A stretch of 64,000 nt of DNA from Meconema thalassinum (GCA_946902985.2 CAMPQE020000051.1:1984001-2048000), one strand, 5' to 3'. Positions 35,085 through 47,026 are shown, counted from the first letter of the stretch. Program-made: numbers and translations. Notes: generated from the sequence alone by a model not told the origin.

Positions 35085-35180
35085 TACCTGAATTAATAGT
35101 CGGGAAAATATCTGGAGATGATGTAGTTTATAGCTGTTTACTCCTCCGCTGTCTGAGACCCTCCCAGCCATCCCATATAT
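35085..35180 (+). repeat. dispersed repeat, partner at 42390-42476
   Basis: ATATCTGGAGATGATGTAGT, TTACTCCTCCGCTGTCTG and CCTCCCAGCCATCCCA match 42390-42476 in order (ACCTGGAGATGATATGGTA, TTAACTCCTCCGCTGTCTG, CACCCAGCCATCCCA). The function and class are unknown. Confidence 0.7.
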
Positions 35181-36854
35181 GTTCAATAATCAGCCTTGTG
35201 AAAGTTATGAAAAGGCAGGAGTACCTACTCTCAACAATTAATGAATAAAGATGTGGTAATGATCATTCATTAGCAATAGGCTACGATTGCTGACGCCCAA
35301 GTTAGAATCTTAACATTGTTTTATGCCGGTAACGAGCGTGCTTTGCTGTGGCAGTCTTCCCTCTTCCTCACTAGCCTATAGCAACCAGCAGCGCTTTCAC
35401 CTAAGGACAATCATATCTCAAATACCTTATATGATTGAGTTATAACATGGCACATTGTGTAGACTTAACCCAGGCGCGGGACACTGTTATGGGCGATTCG
35501 AATCAAAACAAAGACCGCCATGTGCGTTTTGTTTACTGTCTGGGCCCGCATGCCGACAGCTGTTGCAGTATACTCCATTTTTAGTGACTTAATCTGTATT
35601 ATGTTGGATCCAATACTAAATTGAATAACAAGTGACTAGCGGTGTTATTAGAAATGGCGACAGCTACGTTCGCTCTAAACGTGGGACAACATAATTGATA
35701 TGTAGGGTAGGTTTTAATTGCTAAGATGTAAACCTTTGTCATAGTTTCTGTCGGTATAATTATACTGACTGATCAGAATTTATGGATTTACTTTTATTTG
35801 TTTGTTTTTCGCGTACCGTAAAAATCCGAATATAGCCAGTCTTTGTGCAGGATCAGCTTTAGTTTAGTTAACGGTAGGCTACTTAAGTAGTTTGATATGC
35901 GGTAGGGCCTATCCATGTCCATAATTTTCCTATCTATGCTAATACTTGCATGCATGCAGCTGTCTTAATCAAATACTACAAGTACAGTATTAAAGATACA
36001 AAGTGACTTGTGATGGAAGCACCCAGGTTTGGACCCTGGTCCTATTTTGGCACACACTCTGCATGGCTGTGACTTCTGGTGTCCTATGCACCAGGGAATA
36101 AGGCAAGGATTGATACAATCCTAGGCATGGGCGATGAAGTCGACAAAGAATGTTTGTTGGCTCTAGAAATATATGTTAATATTGTTTGTTTGTGTACTTG
36201 CTATAAGATATTAATACAGATACCCTCCAGCAAAATAATAGTAGGCTTTATTGGCTACTTTGTTATCTTCCCTCTGGTCCTCTATTATGCTTAGCCTAGA
36301 GCCTGCAAGGTGTAGGCCAACTACATTGTTGGATGTAAAAGCCTAGGAGTACAGTAGGGCTTCATTCAGTAGTGCACGTTAGCCCGTAGCTCCTTTTGAG
36401 TGCTGCTTCATTGTAGGTTTCAGTCTTACTGTGTTAGTAATCATCATTTTATGTATGCAGCATGTCAAATAGTACCTCCCTATTTGATGGTGGAGCCTGC
36501 TAACATGCATTTTATAGCTGAGAGAACAAGGGTTGTTCTGGCATCGTAGGGACATTTTTCGTACACTGAGGGTTAAAGTTCTCTTAGCTTGATCACTCGA
36601 AATATGTAAGAAAGTTAGCATTGTATTCCTGTGCATGACAATGGAGTTCATTACCTAGTATTTGTTCTAGGTGCTGAATAGCACCCAAATCTGTAATGGG
36701 TTCTAGCTGGAAACTGTTCTGAATGAGTGAATGACAGTTTGTAGTTCCAGGAAGAAAGGCTACCATGTTTTCAGCTCCCCTATACCTTGTAGACACACAA
36801 CTCCCTAGTCTTACCCATTAGGCCTAGATACATGCCTGGACACAATTCTTGTTT
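35181..36854. other. no gene recognised
   Basis: GC-richer DNA at about 35470-35700 (AGGCGCGGGACACTG, GGGCCCGCATGCCGAC) could be promoter-like but I see no gene start attached. The remainder is unassigned. Confidence 0.4.
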
Positions 36855-37130
36855 GACCACCTCGTGTAGTGGCTAGCATTCTCGGTTCTTTCCCCAGAGG
36901 TCTGGGTTCGTTTCCTGGCCCTGCCCATAAAAGTAATTCTGATCTGATGTCTGAAACGGGGTATGCTAAGCCTCATGTGGGAATCCTGAGGCGAGGTGGA
37001 TTCGATTCCCAACTAGGCCATCTTGGAAGTGGTTTACCACGTCTACTGCAGGCAAATGCCAAGATGGTTCCTTATTTATGGCCACGGCTGCCTCCCTCCC
37101 AATCCTCACCTAAAGTACAAAGACACACTA
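36855..37130 (+). mobile_element. tRNA-derived SINE
   Basis: GACCACCTCGTGTAGTGGCT begins the head. The B box is degraded (GGGTTCGTTTCC, about 36904-36915), a second GATTCGATTCCC lies near 36999, and the body runs through CTACTGCAGGCAAATGCC and CTGCCTCCCTCCCAATCCTC. The tail block also ends the sequence just upstream of R1 copy 2 (49728-49760) and the copy in Z at 24640. No target-site duplication found. Confidence 0.75.
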
Positions 37131-37156
37131 ATACAGTCACCATATCAAGAACTATT

Positions 37157-37436
37157 GCGAGAGCATCATCAGAAGAAAGCAGAGATTTTGAGCGATTTTT
37201 ACTCCAATGACGCTATGATAAACAGAGAGTGGTCAGTTGCCAATTACGAATTGCGTCCTCTTGTTACCCGATATGCGGTACATGGTTTTCACCACAGAGT
37301 TTGCCGCACATTACAGTTTCACACACCTGATATAAACTGTGTTTGTTCTCTCTACGAGAAAACATGTGAGCGTTATCACCTTGCTACTTGCATGAAGAGG
37401 AATAAGTCCTTGAAGGAAATTTGTTGTGACTAGTTA
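37157..37436 (+). CDS. unidentified open frame with Cys/His-rich end and poly(A) signal
   Basis: Downstream of the SINE an open frame encodes a peptide with DFYSNDAMINREWSVANYEL and later CVCSLYEKTCERYHLATC before TGA at about 37431. AATAAA follows some 50 bases later (about 37480). The C-terminal CxC...C..YH pattern is faintly like the zinc-ribbon end of piggyBac-type transposases, but I would not assign it. It could be a last exon, a transposon scrap or chance. Confidence 0.25.
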
Positions 37437-37731
37437 TGTAGTTATATTTCTTATTTTGTTTGCTTTGGCCATTGGCTGTAATAAATATATTATTAATTTA
37501 GTCACCATATTACAACATGTTATCGTAAAAAAATACACACACCTAAGTACATGGGTCTCAATGACCACCATGTCCAAGCCCCTTGAATGATAAAAGCAAC
37601 AACAAAATAACTTGTGTTAAAAGTGGTTGTGCTACAGTGTTGAAAACTTCTGAACTATAAGAGACCCCTGGCCAAACTTTTCTGTTCACAAATCTGTTTC
37701 AGCTTTATCACATTCGTCATTTGAGACCTTC

Positions 37732-38079
37732 TCTAGCTTCATGAAGCTAGGCGGCAGCACGCCGGCCTCTCACCGCTGGGTCCGTGGTTCAAATCCCGGT
37801 CACTCAATGTGAGATCTGTGCTGGACAAAACGGAGGCAGACAGGTTTTTCTGCGGGTACTCCGGTTTTCCCTGTCAAAAAAATTTCATTCCAGCAACACT
37901 CCACTATCATTTCATTTCATCTATCATTCATTTAATCATTGCCCCAGAGGAGTGCGTCAGGCCTCGGCAGCCGGCACAGTTCATATCCTCGCCGCTAGTT
38001 GGGGGCTTCATTCATTCCATTCCTGACCCGGTCGGAGACTGGAAGCAGGCTGTGGATTTTCATTTCTAGCTTCATGAAG
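37732..38079 (+). mobile_element. tRNA-derived SINE with 15-bp target-site duplication
   Basis: The 318-bp body (37747-38064) has a B box GGTTCAAATCC at about 37787-37797, a conserved middle with TTCATTTCATCTATCATTCA, and a 3' part containing CTGACCCGGTCGGAGACTGG. Direct repeats TCTAGCTTCATGAAG at 37732-37746 and 38065-38079 are identical over 15 bp. It is a recent, well-preserved insertion of a different SINE family from those at 9331 and 34687. Confidence 0.88.
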
Positions 38080-39468
38080 ATAAGGGGTAATAAATGAAAC
38101 AAGTATCAGGCGCCCAGCCTACACTAGGACCGGGCAGAAGAGCAACTCACGTGTGCTGCTCCTCTTCACAGTCCTACTGCAAACAAACATTCCCCCACTC
38201 TGCCTCTGCTATATTGAAAGGCGGATTACCGACCATTTGCATATATGTGGTGTTGATTTGCAATAATACTACTACATGCATTGCATTTATCTGTGTAGGC
38301 CTACATTGAAATTTAATTTTTGCTTCGACTTGTGCTTTGGACATTTGCAGTTTATCTTCCACCCGGGGCTGGTCCAGTTTTCCAAAGAGGGTTTCCGAGG
38401 CTGGAGTTGGCGGTCGGGTGGCTTAAAACAGTGTGCCATCAACCATCCAAGTATCCTACTGACCACATTCAAGATCTCATGTGTTTGTGTTCTCAACGAG
38501 CTTAACCATTGGTATTCACATCTCTGAAGGTTGTTTTCAGCTGCACAATCAAATGTAAAAGACAAAATGTAAACATGCAGAAAGCAGTATTCAAATAAAT
38601 GAAATCTGTCTTTCACAAAGTAATTATCATTCCTCCAAACCTACTCCTCATCCTGAATCCACATTACTGTATAGAATATTGAGGTTATATTGATCGCATG
38701 CGGTAGAGGAGGGTGGGGGTAGAATTTATGGGAGAATGAAATATATGAACCTAGCATTTCATTGCAGCTACATTAGTGGTGAATAAAGTGCAGCATGGTT
38801 GGTGGCGAGGAGGGGTTACGAATGTTTTGAGGTTATGATGGTATAATGAAGCAAGCTCTAATTACTCTCGATTATATCATTTTTAACAGCTTTTAGTCAT
38901 TATTAAGAACATTTATATTGTATTAAAAGCACCGGTAGGCTTTCAAATAGGCAAATAAATGGAAAAAGAGTTCTCGTAGATTTGGAAGTCATACCAACAT
39001 GACACACCAAAACTCATCATTGGTATTTCATTTTTGGAACGATATCGCCTCCTGAGGTGCAATAACGAATGCTTTTGATTCAATGTCAGACACTAAAAAT
39101 CGGTTCCGAACGTAGTAATGTGCGTTCGTAATGATCACAGTCAATCGTAGTTACTTCATATGCGAGATTGGTAGCCATTGTAGCCCAAACATTGCCACGT
39201 GGACCTGAAATTCTACGAAATTATAGCCAATATAAGCGTCCAGAAAATTAGCATTGAGTGTCGTCTCTCTTATTATATGCTCCTTGACTTAACCTATAAT
39301 AGGATCCAGGGTGCCAGCAGAGTGGAACTGCAGTATCAATACAATAATATCAGCTACTGTTGGTGTTCTTATAGAAAACAAGACTAAGTATTCCAATCTT
39401 CCAAACAATATACAATCTAAAAATCATTCATATTATTACAAGAGAAATAATGCAGAACCGATAATTAC
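38080..39468. other. no gene recognised
   Basis: Nothing recognisable. A purine-rich and otherwise plain AT-rich stretch, with short overlapping frames only. Confidence 0.5.
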
Positions 39469-39567
39469 CTGTAGTTCATGTTCCTTCTTAACTGCTATTC
39501 TTCCATCGTCAAATATATCAGCAGCCTCGTCTTTCACGTTATCCGAGGGCAACAGGACAGTTGTCTC
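39469..39567 (-). CDS. candidate internal exon, acidic (33 codons)
   Basis: On the minus strand GTGTTACTTCGCAG is followed by 99 open bases (ETTVLLPSDNVKDEAADIFD then DGRIAVKKEHELQ) and a GTAATT donor. It is phase 0 at both ends, compatible with splicing to 32180-32296. The acidic, VKKE-containing composition resembles linker exons of insect zinc-finger genes. No start exon was found upstream. Confidence 0.45.
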
Positions 39568-40584
39568 CTGCGAAGTAACACTAGTTTGACCCAATCAAAA
39601 ATATGCACACACAATATGAGTACTAAGTTACGTTACTAAACGTTAGCGTGCCATTTACCATTAAGTAGTGTGTTAAGTCACTAAACCTCACTTGTCATGC
39701 ACATCACTAAGAATGCAATGTTACACCATATACGAATCAAAATGCAACTCACAATGTTAGAGACTTCAATTGTATGTGTCAACCAGTCTGGCTCACTTTT
39801 AATAAATAGTTGTTCCTCCATTGTGTTCAGGAAACTAGAACACAAGAAAAGCCCTGAAGAATTAATTAAAGACCTTACTTATACCAGTAGGCTACGCCAA
39901 ATCATTCTCATATGCAATAAATCAGATGAGGATGTGCACAGTGTTAAGGAGCGGTTATATGTTTGTCAACAACAGTAAAACAAATACGACCATGACGCTG
40001 GTCGAATAAGTTGTTATCATTGCGATTGAATAGATGAAATGAATAAGTAATTGTGGCTGCTCATAGAGCAGGGAAACAAAAATCCTACATTCAGTCACCT
40101 TATTCCTATGAACACACAAACTGGATTTGCGGTGAGTATATTAAATATTAGCCTATTTTGTCAGGCAATATGGTACCGACGGTAAAAATCTATCAATACG
40201 CTTAATTAGGCACGTGAAATAAGTTTACTGTACAGGATTGTAATTCGCCACTAGTAGTATACAGCCATTCGGAATCCTCAAATTACAAAGTTCTTCTTGT
40301 GTTACAAACCACGCAGTTCGAATGAAAAATGTATTATCGACTCCACTAAAATGATGGAAACTTGTATATTGTCGTCATTAAGCTGTTCCTTTGTTATTTC
40401 TGCCAAATTTTGGGGACCATAGATACGAATTTAAAAGCACGACGAAAAGCACGAAAATCAATTAATGTTCTAAAAATTGGAATGCAGGCGAAGAAATTCA
40501 CAAACTCCTATTGACGCTGAAATAGGCAGAAAAAAGGTAACCAAGTAGGCCTACAAGACTTTTGCTAATTAGGAACCAATAACA
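39568..40584. other. no gene recognised
   Basis: A plus-strand frame at 39697-39978 ends KLEHKKSPEELIKDLTYTSR and onward, with an acceptor-like TTGTGTTCAG near 39827, but I know no family and rate it as probably chance. Confidence 0.4.
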
Positions 40585-40700
40585 ACAGTGTTAGACGAAG
40601 CAAAGAGGATATTAAGAGAAGGCTCGCTAGGACAAGGAAGGCATTTATAAATAAAATAATTGCGTCGACATCAAATATAGAGTCAGGTTTTGTAACAATT
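40585..40700 (+). pseudogene. LINE (family B) scrap
   Basis: GACGAAGCAAAGAGGATAT, then GGCTCGCTAGGACAAGGAAG and GACATCAAATATAGA match the LINE region at 59232-59330 (GGACGAAGCAAAGAGGATAT, GGTTGGCTCAGGCAAAGAAA). Short and indel-bearing. Confidence 0.75.
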
Positions 40701-41079
40701 CCAGAAATCTAGATTGGGACTGTTTATGAGTGAACTGGTGCAATTGTGATCAGCTGTTGGAAGGAGACGTGATTGTAGACTTCCTGAGATAATTCATAGA
40801 GGTACTTGTACTGTCGCGATGGAGAATGTATCATAGTGGTGAAACGCAGAACTAAAGAATATTCACTTAGACGTGCAAGACAGGGGGGTGTAACTTGTAT
40901 GGATCCGTCGCTTCCGACATCCGCAATTTTAATGACGAGTTTCATTAGCGTCCTCAAGAGGCGCTGTTCACCGATGTGTAAGCAAGCCAGGCTTCCTATT
41001 GGCTAGTACACATATGCTTTGCTATTGGTGGAAACCTAATTGTAACTGTGCGAGAAGCAGCCCGGCTGATCTTAAAAAT

Positions 41080-41248
41080 TTGACAGGCACTTGAAGTGAT
41101 TTAAAGTACATCTTTGTTCTCTGTTTTGGTTGGAATTATGGAATGTCAAGTGGTTTATTTCAAGTGGTTAGTTCTGGCGTGGTCTTTACTTAACTGGCAG
41201 ACACAACTGAGGATTCATCCTGAGAAGCGCGACTCATACATACCTATG
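41080..41248 (+). other. possible non-coding first exon of the THAP gene
   Basis: The stretch ends in a good donor, ACCTATG|GTAAGA at 41249, 485 bases before the THAP exon acceptor. An inverted CCAAT (ATTGG) lies at about 40996-41028. No open frame of note. This is inference from the donor and spacing. Confidence 0.35.
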
Positions 41249-41733
41249 GTAAGAAACCCTCACTTTATACACAGTATTATCAATAATCAATAATGGCCCT
41301 TTATGGGGTCAAAGATATTAATTGCCGTACTTTAGAAAACTACACTTGATTTTAAATACGGTAATAACAACTACAGCAATGTAATAACGTTATGTCCGTA
41401 TTTCTCTAATACTTCATTTATTTTCTGAAATAAATAAATCAAAAATGAAATCTCTGAATTTGTCTGAAATTGCTGCTAATAAAAAGGCACTGACAGGTTT
41501 AAAATGCAACTTAAGCCTAATGTTTAGTGTTCTTTTTTGACCAATAAGCCCTGCTAAGTTGTAGATAGAGGTACCTCTATTCAAGGAATAGGCCTATATT
41601 AGTACTAGTATTACATTTCTTTCATCATGCTCCATGGTAGTATAATCATAGTTTAGCAGTAACAGTGGGTACGGTATCCCTGATTGTGTGGTATTTAAAA
41701 ATACTCATTTTAATATTTGTTTTCATTTTACAG

Positions 41734-42001
41734 AATATGAACATTCCAGGCCACAAGTGTAACATTTGTGAAGTTCACCAAGGAGATGAGGTGGTGAAAA
41801 TAGAAAAAATAATTTTTCACCGCTTTCCCTTGGAAGCAGACAGATGTAGGCAGTGGCTGGAGGTTGTAGGCAGGGAAAGCCTAAAGAAGCTGACGGCCAA
41901 GCAACTGAGAGGTTGTTATGTTTGTTCGAGGCACTTCTGGCCCGCCAGTTATCCGGGACCCTTGTCAAAGATTTTGAATTCACATGCCGTCCCAGATAGA
42001 A
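41734..42001 (+). CDS. THAP zinc-finger exon (P-element/THAP9-like)
   Basis: The exon lies between TTTTCATTTTACAG (acceptor) and GTGAGT (donor at 42002). From the ATG at 41737 it encodes ~88 residues: CNIC near the start, FHRFP, RCRQWLEVVGRES, CYVCSRHF and a terminal AVPDR. These are the C2CH zinc ligands (C-x2-C ... C-x2-H), the conserved Trp and Phe-Pro, and the AVPxF-type box of THAP domains, which bind DNA in P-element transposases and THAP proteins. It ends in phase 1. About 2 kb downstream on the same strand is the transposase remnant at 43883-44829, so both were likely one THAP9/P-like gene. The first Cys motif starts at residue 7, slightly late for the family. Confidence 0.8.
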
Positions 42002-42389
42002 GTGAGTAATGTTTTATTATTTGAATTCAATAATTAATATGTGATACCCTGTCTTGAAGGTAAACATGAAGCCCAGCTCTAACATGTAGTGTCTTCCTTA
42101 TGCACCTTTCTAACCAAGTGCACTAAGTCAAACTGCACACTGAAGCTTGGATAGGCATACCTACACATTGGGGTTTGTGGTTTGAATTCCTGAAGTATAG
42201 ACTGTAGAAAAGTATATTCAGTATTGTCTTAATAATCTAGTAAGTGCTTTTAGTAAGAGTAGAGTTTACCTGAACCAAAGTAAAAAAATCCTAAAGTACT
42301 GAAATTAGCCAAAATCCTTGGAGAGGCTTATGTTCCAAGCAGATCCAACCAGGGGCTGGAAACTGTAGAAGATGATGATGATGACCTAT

Positions 42390-42476
42390 AGTAATCGTAG
42401 GGAAATAACCTGGAGATGATATGGTAATAGATGTTAACTCCTCCGCTGTCTGTAACCCACCCAGCCATCCCAAAGA
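42390..42476 (+). repeat. dispersed repeat, partner at 35085-35180
   Basis: Same order of blocks as the partner; see that entry. It lies in the interval between the THAP exon and the transposase part. Confidence 0.7.
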
Positions 42477-43421
42477 GGATCACAACTTATAGATTAAATT
42501 GCAGCTCACTTCGCCATTATTAGCAACATGTACAGTATTGCCAACCCAACTCATTCGGTACTATATCACATCCGGTATCGTAAAACAAAAGAGCGCTGGC
42601 AAGTTAATGCGGAAGTGCGCCAGGTTTCAATTTCAGCATGGGTTGTGCGAGTTGCCAGACCAATGGTCTTCGCTTCGACCAATTATTGTTAGGTAGCGTT
42701 GCCCAATGGTCCGTGTTAACTAATATAAACACCCTTGGTTTTCGTCACGCACAGTGGGGGTAGTCACGCACCAACAATCTTTATCCAGGCCAATGGTTTT
42801 GCCAATTATTTCTCTTTTCACATAATTAAAAAGTTACACGTGTCGTGTAGTGTATTTTGTATCCGATATGTTAGCAACACGATATGACTTCAATATCTAG
42901 CTGCCGTCGTTCTCCCGTCATTGAAGAAGTTACAAATGAAAACCTTCTTTTAAGCATTATTAGTGATATTTGACAGTATTTTCAATTCCTAATGACTCCC
43001 AGAAAGGTATGTGAATGATATGTGTACAATCAGGGCTAGATTTGTGACGGTACGCCGTACCGAAACCACTGATCGGGGGAAAAGTCCAATAACATAATGT
43101 TAAGAACTGTGGAACGTAAGTTAGTTATGTGTGTTTTCAAACCGAATGTATTTAATTTTTTAAATTACGTAAAAAGAAAAGAAATCATGTACAATGTTTG
43201 AATGGTAGCCTAGTTAATATAGGCCAACGGCTATGGTAAGAAAAATGTTGCTACAGCAGTCTCAATTTTATTTAAAATTGTAATGAAAATTAGATGGCAA
43301 TTTTGTCCACTGATTAATTTTTAAAGGTGTTCAATATTCCATAAAGCCCCACCACCACCCGGCTGCCCACAGTACCGGAACCTCTTATTTTACAAATCAG
43401 CACTGTGTACAATAATATACC

Positions 43422-43664
43422 ACATTCTAGCCGGCCCCATGGAATGGGGTGCACTCAGCCTCGTGAGGACAATTGAGTAGCAGTCTGACAGTGAGGCAGC
43501 AACTTGATCACGAAAACCAAGATTAATGGCTGAGGGGGCCCGGTGCGCTGATCACGCGTCGCCCAAATATCTGCAGGCCAAATGGCTGGGCAGTGGTCTC
43601 TTGGTAGGCCTAGGCCCTTCACGGGCTGTAGTGCCAGGTGATTTTTTAAATCTACTACATTCTA
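43422..43664 (+). mobile_element. SINE copy with internal deletion and 8-bp target-site duplication
   Basis: The start GCCGGCCCCATGGAATGGGG joins directly to the 3' body (GTGCACTCAGCCTCGTGAGG, GATCACGCGTC) of the SINE at 34687. It lacks about 100 bases that contain the B box. Direct repeats ACATTCTA lie at 43422-43429 and 43657-43664. Without a B box it could not be transcribed by pol III from its own promoter. Confidence 0.78.
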
Positions 43665-43882
43665 ATTTGGATCTGGTTCTGTTAATCTCCACAATTAATG
43701 TTCTTTTCAGTTGACCTATACATTGAGGGGTGGGTCCAATCAGATTAGTGTATTGACTAATCGAAGAGCAATTCTTTTATAGATCCCTGGCAGTGGTCAT
43801 TAGCACTCCAGAGTCTCTAAAGCCACAATATTTAAAAGGGATGTAAAACCCATGTTATCATGTTCTGTGAGGGGACTTATAA

Positions 43883-44829
43883 TTTCCTGGTTCATCAACC
43901 AAAGTTGCTCAAGGTTGGATTAATGACATTCGAGCTGTACAAATGCTTTGGGAAAAGCTTTCTCAGAGGGGAGTTGAGGGACTCTGTGTTCGCAATCTCA
44001 ACCAAGATCCTGCAGAAAACCTTTTCGGAGTAATTCGACAGCACGGATGTCAGAATACCAACCCCACATGCTGGCAGTTTGTACCAGCCTTAAAAACCAG
44101 CATCATCAATAACCTGCTAAGTTCCAAGAGTGGGGAAGGGGGAAACTGTGAAGATGATAACAGGAATTTATTGTGTGATTTATCTCACTTTTTGACCTCG
44201 GCTACATTTCCGTCCTCAACATTTTCTTCAGAACAGGATGCACAGTGGTTTTCCGCTGAGGTAGACTCAGTGTTTACCTCAGCGTACAAACACTGTGTTG
44301 GGATGTCACAATTGCCAACCCAGGGGCTGAACATCCAGGGTGGACAGGATTGTTCAGCTGCCTACGTTGCTGGCTACCTTGCACGTAAAGTGCTTTGCAA
44401 ATTCTCCTGCCCCGCTTGTAAGTCCTCCCTGATTTCCCCTTCACCCCTTCCTGAGCACCGTTTCATCCAGTTGAAGGAAAATGCCCCGGAAGATCCAAAT
44501 TGGTGCTGCCTTCATCGATGCTTACCACCCATGTTTCTATTGTGACAGAAATATTGTTGTCTAAGCTCGAAGAATGTGCTAATGAAACCCATATTCTGCA
44601 GATGCTGAAAGCATTCATAATCTCGCAGTATGAATGGACTGGTGTAGGATGTGATATTCATGGCTCCTGTGTGGTTGAAGAATTGGTAGCAGTCCTTTGT
44701 TTGATGTGGCTATACCACTTCTGCAAGCGAAAGAATGTAGCTCTTCGCCACCACACTGGAGATGGATCAGCACCTCCTGACCGGTTTCATCCTGCTGCTA
44801 AGAAAATGAGCATACTACTGCACAAGTAA
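43883..44829 (+). pseudogene. P-element/THAP9-like transposase, C-terminal part
   Basis: The open stretch starts after a TAA at 43880 and reads STKVAQGWINDIRAVQMLWE, then NLNQDPAENLFGVIRQHG, NPTCWQFVPALKTSI, CSAAYVAGYLARKVL and the Cys pair CPAC. These are hallmarks of the C-terminal half of P-element and THAP9 transposases (the D-P-x-E-N-x-F/F-G-x-I-R motif holds the catalytic Glu). The frame shifts near 44500 and continues as LPSSMLTTHVSIVTEILLSK to YHFCKRKNVAL, stopping at 44829. The N-terminal half with the first catalytic Asp and the GTP-binding insertion is not visible between 42001 and 43880. It is a partial, broken copy. Confidence 0.82.
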
Positions 44830-46050
44830 TAGAGGAATTCTTCTGTGGAAAGAATTGACAATTACCTCAGTGATAGTAATATTTGTAAATTTGTAATTGT
44901 GTATTACACTACCGGTACCTTGAATTTTATATTATCACTGTCAATATGGAACCACATAAAACATGGCTTCAACCATGATGAATTTTTCAATCAAGTTTCA
45001 ATGGGTTGGTTACAGTGGCATACAGTGGTTACTACAGGTGTCCCAGCTGGTAAGACAAACCTGGGAACCCAGAAATATACCATTCCTTGTTATGCTGTAC
45101 AGGTACCCACGATGCTGCCATTACTGAACATAATTGGAAGTCAACTTATTAAAAATTGCACATTTACATTGGAAACAACAAACTCACGTGCAGTCTGTAA
45201 TACTCGCAATTTGCCGCAGTGCCCTCTGTACAGAGTAACCAATATAGACTTGTTATTTGCTGGAAACATAAACTCAATGTCTGTATGTAATGTGCATCGA
45301 AAATATCTCTATATATCGGACCAAATATTTATATATGGTATTGAATTAGTTATTATCATGTGTATATTTGATTAAATTCACTAGAACAATGTGCAAAGGC
45401 ACATTAAAGTTGGCAACATTGTTGCATACTTGACATTTCGTGGCAAGGTTCTGTGTTTGTAGCATTAGCTGGTATCACTTGAACATTTGTGTCATCACCC
45501 TGCTAGCCAATTCAAATACGTTACCTCACACAAACACCCCTGCCGTCCCTCAGACTCGTAATGCGAACACGGTTTGAAATGCAGCAAAGTGGAAGAGCCA
45601 CGCTACACAGCCTAACTAGCTGAGTCCTAAAAGTTAGTGACGGTGAATTAAGATCTTCCGTTCACCCAATTCTGAATGTGTTTGGGTATTTACCACAGGA
45701 ATGAAAAATATGAGTTTGATGCACGCCACTGGTGAGTTAAGAAACAGAGTGAGTTATCCTGGTATGATACAGGAAGAACATGATAGTCATACGAATAAAT
45801 GAAAAAATCTTTCCTCTTTTGAAACTTAAGTCTGGAGATTTCTTTTAAACTAACTACTGAATTTGAGGTAATTTTATATTCTTTTCATCACATATTCTAT
45901 TAACAGTTCCTTCACCAGTTTGTAAATATTTGAGTAGGTATATGCTCTGTGTAAATAAAATGCAGGCGTGGGAACTGAAACTTTTCATCACCTTAGCTGA
46001 ACACTATTAAATAACAGTACCAGACACTCGCTGGATTTAACAAGTAGTCG
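44830..46050. other. no gene recognised
   Basis: A 176-codon frame at 44845-45375 has no known similarity and irregular composition. It follows the transposase remnant and may be its decayed 3' flank. Confidence 0.4.
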
Positions 46051-46238
46051 CTTGGAGTGGTATTGTCTAGCAGATAGGCCTTACAGCTAACCTAATGGCA
46101 CATACAGAGGTCATTCCAGTTTTCTTCAAACATGTTTGATGAAAATTAGTGCTACAGAAGTAAATAAACTGAGACGTATGCCAATTCTTCCAAGGAAAGC
46201 TCATAATCTGCAATAGAAGCGAGTGAAAACATGGAATG
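46051..46238 (+). repeat. direct repeat, partner at 47027-47194
   Basis: TAGCAGATAGGCCTTAC, CATACAGAGGTCA, GTTTTCTTCAAAC, CTCATAATCTGCAAT and GAAAACATGGAAT occur in the same order in both copies, about 975 bp apart. Non-coding. Confidence 0.75.
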
Positions 46239-47026
46239 TGTTTATGGGCCGGCCAAAAGGATCCATTATGCATTGCTTACCAGAGGTCATCGAGCTGTAA
46301 CTGTAAGGCCTATGTGGTAGGGAGGGCCCCTAAATGTGACAGCCTTGTAATGGTATCTCCTTGTTCAGTTATTTCTTTACTGGCATGTCCTTGTCAACTG
46401 TACTCAGGTTTTCAATTGCAGAGTAAGGTTATGATAATTTTGAGAAACCAAGTCATCCTCACAAATTATTATAAAATTGGAGAAGGCACATAAGTACCCT
46501 TGTGCCTCGATGAATGAGAGTGAGGAATGTCCTGAAACATGTTACCTGAGTAATATGTGGTGAATTTCATTGAATGAGCCACTACCTCATATTCATCTGT
46601 GTGTGGTTTTGAAGTCATTTTTCACTATTGCCCGTACAAACTAGCGGGATGCCAGACTGAAATTTATAAATTGATAGTCCTGTTTTATTCTGCAATTCCA
46701 TTCCTGTGTCCTTATGTACAGAATTATGTGAGTTGTGATTTCCTTGTATATTTATTTCTTCCTATCTGTATCTATTTATGTACCTGTACGGTATGCTTAT
46801 TCCATTTAATGAACAGTAATTCCTGAGGATATGTGCATTGTTCCATGTATTTATTCTAATTTCCTTGTCAAATCATTCTTGGTTCATGATGAATTTTTTT
46901 CTCTCTGTATATGGACATAACTCCAAAAATCTCCTAATGAGAATTACTTCACTCTAGAATTTTAAATTATGGAAGTCCAATTTCCTTTTTTTACAGTCCA
47001 TTCCCAAAGTGGGGCTGCAACAGCCT

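Noticed and set aside
16581..39567. One gene joining exons 39469-39567, 32180-32296 and the finger exon ending at 16581 directly
   Set aside because: The 117-base exon is open only in phase 0 while the finger exon needs phase 2, so a direct splice would break the frame. An unseen exon would be required.
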